Source: Vanessa cardui (lineage: Eukaryota > Arthropoda > Insecta > Lepidoptera > Nymphalidae). Taken from it: DNA of 64,000 nt. Under the pieces are notes generated by a model that saw nothing but the letters and a program-made list of their open reading frames with translations, made no database searches and was not told the DNA's origin. The DNA is taken from the NCBI RefSeq assembly GCF_905220365.1, contig NC_061135.1:6601501-6665500 (forward strand), written 5' to 3'. This document shows, piece by piece, positions 54,581 through 64,000 of the stretch. Each line of letters starts with the position of its first letter. Position 1 is the stretch's first letter. The translations under genes were made by a program, and so were the position numbers.

Positions 54581-57422
54581 AGAATACGAGTTTTCTTTTA
54601 TATTTTTTATAGATAAAGAATTATCGCTCCAATTTTTAATACGAATTCAAATGTTACATTTCTCATTTCCCGAGCTAAGGGCCTTGAACTTAATCGGACG
54701 GCCTTGCCTAAGTCCTATTACCCGGTAAAATTAATTCTATGTAACACTAACAACTATTTATACATATATAAGTACGTATACAAAGCAGAGCTTGTGTTAT
54801 TCTAGAAATGTCAATATAAATTATAAAATGAATGTCAAATGGTTAATGAAGCTAGGATGAAATACGATTCGCGGTATCGGTTTCTATTAGCGTGGTCGTA
54901 TATTAGCACATTATGCAAATACATAATCCCGCTGTACTGAGTAAGGAACCACCCTCGTTTGTCATGGTAATGTGGAAACTGGGAAGTTAGGTTTATTTCA
55001 ATTTGCATTGTATGCTGCGCACGCAAATCTCTTGTAAATAAAACTTTAAAATCAGCTTTGAACACATGAAAATTATACTGATCATTTTGATTCAACATTT
55101 ATCTTGTATTTTATACGGTGTTGATTGACTTTCATACAGAAATTGCTGTGTCATGTTTTATTTATATATTTATTATTTAAATACTTTGTTGCCCACTGTA
55201 TAGTAAATAGGGCAAAAGGTGAAATTAATGCCTGGAGGCATTCTCTGCTAGTCAAACACAAAACCATGAAGGCGGTAATTATTAATTGACTTGAATTTAA
55301 TTAAAACAATAAAAGAAAATACATACATACATATATAGTACCAAATCTAACTTGAGTTTATTTAATTTTAAAATGGGTGGCTTAATCCAACTTTGTAAAC
55401 CAATTTTAAAGGATGTATTATTGTATATAAAACAAATGTAGTCGTCACGGACGCTTGGCTGATGTAATATATCAAGATGGATGGAATGGCATCATTTGTA
55501 AAAATAATATATGTTACTTATTATTATAGTAGATAATTCTCTATATCCATATAGCAACGAAGTATACGAGCCAGAGTAGAGTGTCGATGGAAAGGATACA
55601 TAACCGCACGAGAGAGCGTCAGGCCGTTTGCCTTAACGACGAGTGAGTGTTAGCCCCGCGGCACGTTAATGGGTGTTTCACATAAGTAATGCCATTAATT
55701 GTTTCATTATATCTAATAGTAAATTATAGCATCGAAATATAAAGGTGTTTGCTTGATAAATAGGCCTAAATAAGCAATATAACTATAAGTAATATTTAAT
55801 TATATAAGGACATTTATATATTTTTTTTGACACTGCGAAACTATGAAAGGGGAATAAGATGAATGATTATTCATTTTCTTTTCGTAGTTTAATTACAAAA
55901 ATGATAGAATACAAAAAAAAAAGTTGCAGTCAGACATATAATGCTGTAATACCTAATCTAGTACTCCTAAATTGTCTAATCTCATAGGCGTATAATATTT
56001 TATTATTTAATACTTGTACTTTAATACTATTTAAGTGCCATGACGTATTCTTCTATGCGTCTATGGGATAGTTCTCTTCATATATATATGTTTTTGTTCG
56101 CCTGCACTGCCTTAGCCGCCATTAAGTGACAGTTATCGTAAATGTATAATGCTTGAATTACACATTTCACTTAAATTGGTTTTCTTAAGGCAAGTTTTCT
56201 TGAGGCAACGCAACAAATAATGAGCTTAAAATAGTGGTAGCATAAACTATCGAGTATTATTATTCGAGTATGATAAACAGACAAGATAAAACCGTTGGTG
56301 CATCGTATGTAATATCATCCGGCATTCAGATTATTTGACCGGATCATAGTTCGCGCAAATATTTTTTATCCCATAGCAAAGTCAATGCGTTCGAAAAAAT
56401 TGAATTCATTATTTATTCAGAAGGTCACCCGACTGATATTCGGTGGAATTGCGTATTTACCTTCGTACGAATGTCCTTTGCAAAGGTCAGTTTAATTTGC
56501 TGTAAAACCCAAAGGAGTAAAAGCAATATGCGGTATTTTGAAATTATGTTACATATTTGATGGAGGTGCTTAATTTTATACATTTATATACTCGTATATT
56601 TCGTGATATACTTATACATATTAAATTAAGCCACTCAGCTGTACCTGTTTCATGCATTCTTCTCTTTCAAATATGCATTTCGAGAGCTCAAGTGCTCTTT
56701 TGGTTGTTAAATCGTTTTGCAAAGCGTCGTAACATACAAGTATAAGTAGTCGTATGTTACGATATTTTGTACAACGTAAATGGGAAATTCAAGACTGAAA
56801 GAACTGAAGAACTTTTTATACAAATGGTTCTTAGATAAATGTTCAAATGAACATACTTTTTAATGAGAAGCGACTGAGATTAAACAATATGTAAAAATAG
56901 AAGTCGTCACGAAGATATTTGTATATATAATGATAACGTAACCAATAACCAGAAATATACATTTTAAATATTATATAGGTATGGCAACCTTTTTTACGTG
57001 TTTATATTATTTTAATGTAAATACAGAATAAAACGTTAAAACATCAATATAAAATAGGTACATGTTCCATGAAATATCATGAGAGCTTAAATATTTGTAG
57101 CAGTTTGTTTTCTATTACAAAATAATAAAAAAATGAGTCTATCACATGCAGAAGCTCAAATTGAAATTTATTTTTCATATAAAGTAAATATGATTATGTT
57201 TCGATATCAAATCTGTTCTGGACTTCTTACTAATAAATTTTTAAATTAATATGCACCATTGGTTATTTTCTTTTATTGGTATTGTTATTCGCTCATCATG
57301 ACTTTTTAATACCAATTTATATTTAAAAAATAATATGCATTCATCTCTCGGTTTGTAATTATACAAATTAGATAATTTTTAATTAAAATATCATCTTGAT
57401 TGTTATTTCTTAGGTGAAGCTT
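54581..57422. other. AT-rich stretch, nothing recognised
   Basis: About 2.8 kb. A less AT-rich patch near 55560-55680 (CGCACGAGAGAGCGTCAGGC) has no usable open frame. The frames 54835-55098 and 56557-56745 are unsupported. Confidence 0.45.
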
Positions 57423-57905
57423 TACAACCGACTTCAAAAAGGAGGAGGTTATCAATTCGTCTGTATTTTTTTTTTATGTTTGTTACATCATAACTTTTTA
57501 CTGGGTGGACCGATTTTCATAATTTTTTTTTTGTTTGAAAGGTAGTGCTTCCCGTGGGGTCCCATTTTTTTTTTTTCCGATGATGGTACCCGTATGAAAA
57601 CGACATAAGTCTTAAATTTGCATTATGTATATGCGCGACAAATAGGTGAATAACTCAAAATCACGTTAACCAATTTTGATTATTCTTTTTTTATTATAAA
57701 GGATATACTTTAAGGGTAGTTTGGTGAAAGTTTGGTAAGGTTCTGAGCACAGGATCCATGACAAATTAAGGGAACGGGAGGGAACGGAACAATTCTGAGG
57801 AGCACGTTAGCAATACTCGGTCGAATCTTTTATTTATGGGTTACTTAGATATGTGAATCACCTTCCGGAACGTGGTTATGTTCATGTAATTGTCATAATC
57901 GAATG
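57423..57905 (+). repeat. ACCGACTTC-type repeat (dispersed, non-coding)
   Basis: Starts ACCGACTTCAAAAAGGAGGA and GGTTATCAATTCGTCTG, then CATAACTTTTTACTGGGTGG, GCTTCCCGTGGGGTCCC and GATGATGGTACCCG. I recognise these as a very common Lepidoptera repeat. Another member with both ends lies at 62682-62938. The right limit is uncertain. Confidence 0.6.
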
Positions 57906-57915
57906 TTATAATCAA

Positions 57916-58439
57916 CTAGCGACCCGCCCCGACTTCTCACGGGTGCAATACTGATACTAAATATACTACAGAATTTGTTTATTTACGACATCACATTGCA
58001 ACCTTCTAAAATTATTATCAGTGTTTCTTTACTATATTGTTCATTTATTACATACACAAACCTTCCCCTTGAATTACACTATCTATTAAAAAAAAAACGC
58101 ATCAAAATCCGTTGCGTAATTTTAAAGATATAGGGACAGAGAAAGCGACTTTGTTTTATACTATGTATTGACGGAACTCCTAAACGGCTTACAGTTAGGG
58201 TGCGATTTGGGACAGAATTTCTTACTGTCTTTAATCAAATTTTGTGTATATGATGTGATGTCATATAATGTACGACATAGCATACGAATAGCTCTTTTGC
58301 AAAGTTTTTTTCTGAGGTCGATTACAGCTCTTTCGAGGGTGATACCTTGTACTTTATTAAAGTCGCATTTTCGAAAGTCTATTTTTGCTTTGTTCGAAAG
58401 TTTCTTTTGAAATTGTCCTCGAAGTAATTTCTGATTCAT
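57916..58439 (-). mobile_element. Helitron 3' portion with helicase remnant (family 1)
   Basis: On the minus strand a helicase remnant (58439-58161) is followed by a ~245-base 3' UTR ending GGGGCGGGTCGCTAG at 57916, then T. The terminal CTAG, the GC-rich hairpin just before it and the A/T host junction are Helitron 3' features. The same 3' UTR occurs at 29285-29528 and 58967-59570, so those pieces are related Helitrons. Confidence 0.75.
58161..58439 (-). pseudogene. Helitron PIF1-type helicase, C-terminal remnant
   Basis: The frame encodes NKVQGITLERAVIDLRKKL, which matches helicase motif V/VI sequence of PIF1-type helicases in Helitrons, then KFCPKSHPNCKPF near the end. The segment after DLRKKL is partly out of frame: in a neighbouring frame a YAMS-type motif is readable. 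The Rep endonuclease and the rest of the helicase are absent. The assignment rests on the motif only. Confidence 0.65.
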
Positions 58440-58516
58440 ATAAACGGCACGCTTAATCTATCCATATTAAATAAAATAGTTACTCTACATCAGATTCACT
58501 TAAAATCAAAAAAAAA

Positions 58517-58924
58517 AAAAATTTAACAAAAAGAAAAACCGACTTCAAACAAAACAATATTTTAAAACAAATAAAAATGCACAAAAAAGTAATAAAAATA
58601 ATTGCATATTTAACATATTTTGAGAGTCCTCCTAGGTAAAATGAAATGAAAAATATTAGACTACTTAAAAGTCGATTTACGATTATATAATGTAGTTATA
58701 ATTATTGCTATATTTGAAGTCGGTGTCAGCCAACCCTATACTATATCTATCAAAAAATAATACGAGAATACTTTCAGAAATATGTTTCTTACAAATTACC
58801 TTTTATACGATATTATACTGGGTCAATTATTATATATTATATTTAATATTACTTTTTAGTGCATTTTTATTTGTTTTAAAATAGTGTTTTGTTTGAAGTC
58901 GGTTTTTCTTTTTGTTAAAATTTT
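58517..58924. mobile_element. MITE-like element with ~70-base inverted repeats
   Basis: Arms of ~70 bases (58521-58592 and 58847-58920) begin near AACAAAAAGAAAAACCGACT and differ at few positions. The centre is non-coding. The ends contain the ACCGACTTCAAAC word shared with neighbouring repeats. Poly-A/T flanks hide any target duplication. Confidence 0.8.
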
Positions 58925-58966
58925 ATTTATTATAGTTAAGTAGCAACAAATACATTTTATTATTAA

Positions 58967-59570
58967 CTAGCGACCCGGCCCGACTTCGCACGAGTGCTAT
59001 TAAATATACTACAGAATTTGTTTATTAACGACATCACATTACAAACTTCTAAAATTATCAGTGTTTCTTTACTATATTTTCCATGTATTATACAAACCCT
59101 GCAACAGATGGGAGGATGAAATCAAACGCACAGCGGGTCGAAACTGGATGCTAACAGCGAAGTCGAGAGAAAGCTGGCTCAATTTGGAGGAGACCTTTAC
59201 CTGCAGAGGGGTTCCTACAGAATAACCACAATTTAATACCTAATTATTTATCAACATACCTATAATTCATTAATAAAACTACTAACATAATATCTATATT
59301 TATATATATACATACATCTGTATTTTCTCTAATGCTAACATACATAACTAACAAAAACATTTTTAACTCTGTAAACAAGTATTTTCTGTAAGAAATAAAG
59401 GGCTTTTTTATTTTTATATTATTATATATAAAAACCTTTCTCTGGAATCACTCTATTTATTAAAAAAACCGCACCAAAATCTGATTCGTAGTTTTAAAGA
59501 TTTAAGCTTGCGAAGGGACATAAGGACAGAGAAAGCAACTTTGTTTTATACTATGTAGTGATAGAGTGTT
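58967..59570 (-). mobile_element. Helitron 3' end (family 1), interrupted by an RTE end
   Basis: The minus strand ends GGGCCGGGTCGCTAG at 58967. The repeat runs 58967-59098, is interrupted by an RTE 3' end, and resumes at about 59436 (CCTTTCTCTGGAATCACTCT) to end with TTTGTTTTATACTATGTAGT. Confidence 0.8.
59100..59435 (+). mobile_element. RTE-type LINE 3' end nested in the Helitron
   Basis: Encodes RWEDEIKRTAGRNWMLTAKS, then RESWLNLEETFTCRGVPTE, the C-terminus of an RTE reverse transcriptase protein, and then an AT-rich 3' UTR with AATAAAGGGC near the end. It is bounded on both sides by one Helitron copy. Confidence 0.82.
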
Positions 59571-59694
59571 TTAATCATTTTTTAATTTTCTCTATTTTGT
59601 ATTAAAATAACGTACTCGTTTTAGACGAAAATGGAATTATATAAACATTTTATTTGTTAAATAAGAGAAATATTGTACTTTAAATACTTGAAGC

Positions 59695-59775
59695 CCTTTG
59701 AGTAAGCCCTGGGTAAATACCACTCATCTGTTATTCTACCGCTCAATCAATACTTTGTGTAGTTTGTTCCGATAA
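59695..59775 (-). repeat. 3' end fragment of the Lepidoptera repeat, minus strand
   Basis: AGCCCTGGGTAAATACCACT and CATCTGTTATTCTACCGC are the reverse complement of the GGTAGAATA ... GTGGTACCTACCC region. Confidence 0.65.
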
Positions 59776-60224
59776 AAAGGGGAATTGAAATGGTTGCCAA
59801 TTTATTACAAACTAAACAAGCGCCTCATTCAAACATCAAATATTTTACGTTTTCCCGAAAAATATATTGGGCAAATATATAAAAAAAATGTTCTTGATTT
59901 GTACTTTCGGTATCGACGCAATTAGTCTAATCTGATGTATGAAGTTTCACGAAATAGACATTCATGAAAACGCCCCTTTTTTTTACATCATCAATCACAT
60001 TTTTCATTTTCATTTTAACTCAGAGATGATAATCACATTCGAAGCTCTATACTTTGAATTTGTTCAAGTCAATTGGGTTGGTACCCAGAACTGTGTAGGA
60101 ATAATTTCTGTGTAGACCCAGTTCCCAGTCATTATATCTGACATCCTATATCTTGCAGCAATTTGACTGTGTAAGATGTTTTTATTTTTTATTCTAGCAT
60201 CTTTGTCTTCTTCGTCTTGTGTCT
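59776..60224. other. AT-rich stretch, nothing recognised
   Basis: The minus open frame 60064-60261 overlaps the following SINE-like piece and is not supported. Confidence 0.5.
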
Positions 60225-60330
60225 GCATATATAGTCGTGGATACCGAGGTCCTGCGTTCAAATTCTAGGTCAGGCCAATCAAAAGATAATGGGTTTTAAC
60301 AGTCTGAAGTCTGAAAATTGGTACACGAGG
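60225..60330 (+). repeat. Decayed tRNA-derived SINE, family-B-like
   Basis: GTCGTGGATACCGAGGTCCT and GCGTTCAAATTCTAGGTC resemble the tRNA-like head of the copy at 50817. The body is highly diverged. Confidence 0.5.
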
Positions 60331-60358
60331 AATATTTCGAGAAATAAATTAGTTCGAA

Positions 60359-60419
60359 TAAACTTAGATGGTAAAAGCATAAGATTATAACAATCTTATG
60401 CTTTTACCATCTAAGTTTA
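60359..60419. repeat. Perfect fold-back, 28-base arms, 5-base spacer
   Basis: Starts TAAACTTAGATGGTAAAAGC and ends with its exact reverse complement. The spacer is ATAAC. It is immediately followed by a LINE 3' fragment. Confidence 0.93.
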
Positions 60420-60424
60420 AAATA

Positions 60425-60545
60425 AAATTTATTAAAAAATATCTTTATTCAAGTATAAAGTGTTGATTAAATGTAAAGCTCAGGTTTGGAAAGTAGATTC
60501 TACCTTGGCGAACTGGTAATAAAGTCGGTTTATATTTTAGTTATA
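60425..60545 (-). repeat. LINE 3' UTR fragment
   Basis: ATATCTTTATTCAAGTATAA, GATTAAATGTAAAGCTCAGG and TTGGAAAGTAGATTCTACC match the start of 45973-46237 in the same orientation. Confidence 0.7.
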
Positions 60546-61436
60546 GTTTTTGGAGGCGATATATAATACATCATTAAATAAATCAAATTTTATCATTATC
60601 AAATACATGAACAAAGGCCCCGACCTACTTGAATATTAACTTTTGGAACAGCTTAGTTCTAATCAAGAAGTCCACGATAAAGTGATTAAGCCAGTAATTT
60701 TCTAGCGTCGACTTACTAGATTTCGTACTAGGGAAATTACCAGTTACCGTTTAGCTGACTTTACAACTGAACGCGGTCAGAGGTCACAGGATGTAGAATT
60801 ACGGAGTCAACTGTGCCATGAAGATTGCAAATTGAAGATGTATTTGGAATTTTACCAAATATTTTGAATTGTATTAATATTAGAAAGCGGTTTGGAATAA
60901 CGATTATTAAGAGTAATAGAAAACCCTCGTCATAAAAGCCAAAAGTTTTAACGCAGACGAACGATTTATGACATATGGGTGCAAACAGCATAATATTTAT
61001 TAAGTTGTTTGCATCAACAGAATGTTGATGTTATTTATATAACATTTTGTAAGTTTACTTAATATTAGAGTGTTTTATTTTTAAATAAACTTATCTTCTA
61101 TTTCTAAATACAAAACACCTTGGAGTATCCTCAATTATACGGGCGCAAATGAGTTCTAAAATTAGATAACTGAAGACATCATAATAACATTTTAATTAAT
61201 TTTATTTGAATCATTTTGGTTAAAATTAGAAATGAAAGATGGCGTATTTAACGTTTATTTCAATTATATATAAGACTTACTAAAATTATCACCTTTGTTT
61301 ATAGGATTATATTTATATATTATAGGTATAACACTTTAAAAGATTTTTAATGTTATATGCTAACAATATATTATTAAAATTAGAAAAATACTAACAAGTA
61401 CTAATTATGTTTTTAACCTTGGGCTATATAATATGG
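60546..61436. other. AT-rich stretch, nothing recognised
   Basis: The minus open frame 60761-60991 has no known signature. Confidence 0.5.
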
Positions 61437-61927
61437 CTGGGTGCGCGATGACAGCGCCAACTATCGGTTGCAAATACGATGTCCTCCGAAATGTCAAATG
61501 CCCGGCTGTCATTACGACGAGTTATTTACAAACGAACAATTTTAATTAAATATTGTAATTTACATTTATTCCAATAAATATTCTAAATCTATATAAGGTA
61601 AGTCTTTTTTATTTTTCGTATAAAATGGCACAATCAATAGATTTCGCTTAGTACATTACGGATTTTTCATGGCTGTCGTCATGAGAAGTAAATAAAGAAA
61701 TAAGCAAATTTTATCCGAATAACGAATTTCATGTAAAGAACAGACGATTATTTATGAGTGCTTGTGCTCTCAATAATCCATCCTTTATGTATTTTCAGTT
61801 AAACATGGCCAAAAAAATCATAAAAACTGGATTCCGACCAATCACACATGACATCATTTTCCAACCACAAATAACATTGAAAGGAAAACAATTAGTTTTA
61901 GCTCAAGATGTGCAAGATGTGAAATAA
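61437..61927 (+). CDS. Candidate small spliced gene, 40 residues
   Basis: I do not recognise the product. A GC-richer patch (61437-61525) is followed by AAG/GTAAGT (donor at 61598) and TTTTCAG (acceptor ending 61798), a 201-base intron. Six bases later comes ATG (61805), opening a 40-codon frame, MAKKIIKTGFRPITHD followed by 24 residues, to the TAA at 61925-61927. The consensus splice signals and the patch resembling an insect core promoter region are the only support. It could be a 5' remnant of a longer gene, a non-coding transcript, or chance. Confidence 0.25.
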
Positions 61928-62681
61928 ATTAAATATGAAGATACTATGATCCACACCATGTTTATTTACTAAAAACGTAAATCTCGCTAGTAAAAAGTGA
62001 CAGCGGCCATAGGAAGTTCCTTTTTTGGCCATGACCCGCGCTGCGATCGTTTCGTGGTTCCCCCACCTTATATTTCGCACCCAGCGAATAGGTAGATTTA
62101 TTTTGTCAATATTTGACAGATTATTAGTTCTCACGCATAGTGATTGTTATGACTTCCTTTAACGTGTTAAAAAAATATTCAGTAGCATTCATCATTTACA
62201 ATATCGATCTGTTATTTAATCAATTATAAAAATCTTATTTCATGACTAAGATATTCCGTTCTTGAGACTTCTTCATTTGGCAGGTTAGCAAATATATATA
62301 CACACTAAATAAATATGTACATATTAGTATCTAAGTATTATTTCTTAAAACCATCAGTCGCAAAATGTATCGTTATTACTATTATAGATTTTAAAAAAAG
62401 AAATAACTAGTAAACCAAACACTTGAACATAAATAATAATTAGAACAATAAAGTATGAAATAGCTGTGAATCTATTTTCATCGTATAAGCTAATACACTA
62501 ATACAACAGCCATTATGTAAATACGTATTTTATTAACTCTTCATTGTATACTAAAACTCATTTGCCATGGAAATGTTGGAAGTTAATTGTAATTCTATTT
62601 CCAACATGTTAAACAAAAGTGTAATAAAACTTTTATAGAAACTATAGAATTATATAAATGATTTATTAATAATTAAACCGA
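61928..62681. other. Unassigned stretch
   Basis: A GC-richer patch lies at 62000-62090 (CAGCGGCCATAGGAAGTTCC). A minus open frame at 61898-62134 crosses it without a recognised signature. Confidence 0.45.
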
Positions 62682-62938
62682 CTTCAAAGCTAGAAACAGC
62701 TTGTAAACTAAAAACTACTACACTGATTATAATGAAACTTACAGTGTTCCCTAAGTTGAAGGATTAAAAATAGTCATTTTAATACCACTTTTGATATTTT
62801 AAGAATTGATGAAGAAATATACAAACATTGACGAAATGAATCACACTTGCTCGGAAACCTAAACGGATCCTTATACACAAATATATTTAAATATCGAACT
62901 GATAACCTCCTTTTTTAGGAGTCGGTTAAAAATACAAT
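62682..62938. repeat. ACCGACTTC-type repeat, short copy with both ends
   Basis: Left end AAACCGACTTCAAAG and right end ATAACCTCCTTTTTTAGGAG, then TCGGTTA. The right end is the reverse complement of the start of the repeat at 57423, so the family has short inverted termini. Confidence 0.6.
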
Positions 62939-63464
62939 ATAATATAATCATATTTGTAAATTACACTTTATATCATTACAATACAACTTATTAAGGTTGA
63001 TATAATTTTGATATTTCAGAAGATTTTCTTAAGAACCCGTTCTCGTTGCTAGGAATTATTGCGACAGGCCGGACAGGATTCTGTCCGCTAATAAATTTCG
63101 TACTGAGACCAAAATGCTACAATTACTGTGGGCGCAGTAGACTAGTGACACAGTTTGACAATGTCTAGTCAAAGGCTTGAATATATTTAGCTACGTTAAT
63201 TTCTTGCGTTATAATTGCGAATGAGAAATATAACATCCGTAATTAAAGGCATATGATTAATGAAGCATGCAAGCATGAAGCAAGAATACGGTGTTTCAAA
63301 CCATGGCTAATGTTAGAAGGATTGACTACGGATGTCCGAAATCCATAACAGCGTGATTTTAAGACTAATTCTGCCTCGCAAAAGCAGATGGAGTCAGATT
63401 TTGCCGGCGGTTTTACCGAGCTAATACGACTTAAGAACCTTAATATAAGTATACTCTTTTCTTA
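62939..63464. other. Unassigned stretch
   Basis: No coding or repeat signature was recognised. Confidence 0.45.
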
Positions 63465-63575
63465 AAGGAAGGCAACACACCCGCTAGCCTCCTGGTGCTG
63501 CAGATATCTATGGGTGGTGGCAATCACTTTCCATTAGGTAAGCCACCTGCTCTTTTGTCACCTACAACATAATAA
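63465..63575 (-). repeat. Lepidoptera repeat relative, minus strand
   Basis: GGCAACACACCCGCTAGCCT, CTATGGGTGGTGGCAATCAC and CCATTAGGTAAGCCACCTGC are the reverse complement of a diverged GGCGGACGAGCA ... ACCCATAGAC start of the repeat. Confidence 0.5.
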
Positions 63576-64000
63576 AACACATTCTCGTCATATCTTTTGA
63601 ATATTTGTTCTTATGTCTTTATGTATGTTTGTATTTGTTACGATTGAATTCAGAAGATTTGGTAGACTTGATTTTTTCTACTAATCCTAATCATATTAAT
63701 GAAATTAATAAAATTTAATTACATAGCCTGACAATTTATTGCTATGCCGAATCTAATAGACGACAAAAGATTATGTCCATCTAGTTTAATTAACAATCAG
63801 GGTTTCAATCTTAATAGTAGCAGTTCATTTTAATGAAATTTGGAGTTCCATATTTAAAATAATAAATTATAAAGCCTCGAAAGGTAATTAAACGGGATAT
63901 TATTATATTTATATAACTTGATGATTTTATCACCCACAGTATACATAAACGATACCATTGGGAGGTTGCTAGGAGTAGCATACCCGTCAAAAGGGCAGTG
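63576..64000. other. AT-rich stretch to the window end
   Basis: No gene or repeat signature was recognised. Confidence 0.5.

Noticed and set aside
61898..62134. Minus-strand 78-residue open frame
   Set aside because: No known domain. It overlaps the candidate plus-strand exon end and could be a chance frame across a GC-richer patch.

Overview
This window is very AT-rich, gene-poor eukaryotic DNA. The repeat content points to a moth or butterfly, probably a nymphalid: tRNA-derived SINEs resembling those of nymphalids, a ~285 bp high-copy repeat I associate with Lepidoptera, RTE and Jockey/CR1-type LINE 3' ends, CTAG-ending Helitrons, an irritans-like mariner, piggyBac elements and an env-bearing Ty3/gypsy errantivirus. 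I recognise no single-copy host gene with confidence. The sequence fits a large intron or an intergenic tract. One weak candidate for a small host gene lies at about 61.4-61.9 kb.

Layout: 1-4.4 kb holds old repeats, including a probable LTR fragment with a TATA box. At 4463-13441 lies a mariner (D34D) element split by a 7.7 kb minus-strand errantivirus (5091-12825) with gag, pol and env, a tRNA-type primer site and two LTRs. The provirus is inactivated by several lesions, some exactly at catalytic residues. At 14.3-15.9 kb an RTE 3' end is followed by a short piggyBac derivative with intact TTAA duplications. At 17.8-19.3 kb lies a 5'-truncated LINE. At 24.1-27.1 kb lies a nearly intact ~3 kb piggyBac element whose transposase has one frame-breaking lesion.

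At 31386-34967 is the most interesting object: a 3.6 kb element with ~420 bp terminal inverted repeats, the right one tandemly duplicated. Its only gene encodes a protein with an acidic-residue pattern (HEEADT, TDSD, FTGND) suggestive of a PIN/FEN-like nuclease. The gene has an 81 bp intron and an acidic C-terminal tail. I see no recognisable transposase, so the nuclease-like protein, or a source acting in trans, would have to mobilise it.

From 36 to 64 kb the window is mostly unassigned AT-rich DNA with scattered SINEs, LINE tails, the Lepidoptera repeat, Helitron 3' ends (one with a PIF1-type helicase remnant at 58161-58439), MITE-like copies, and nested insertions of RTE and LINE tails into Helitrons. 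A recurrent oddity across the window is a set of perfect or near-perfect fold-back repeats with very short spacers (10131, 13595, 22761, 40526, 44151, 49336, 60359). They look like template-switch mutations rather than transposon ends.
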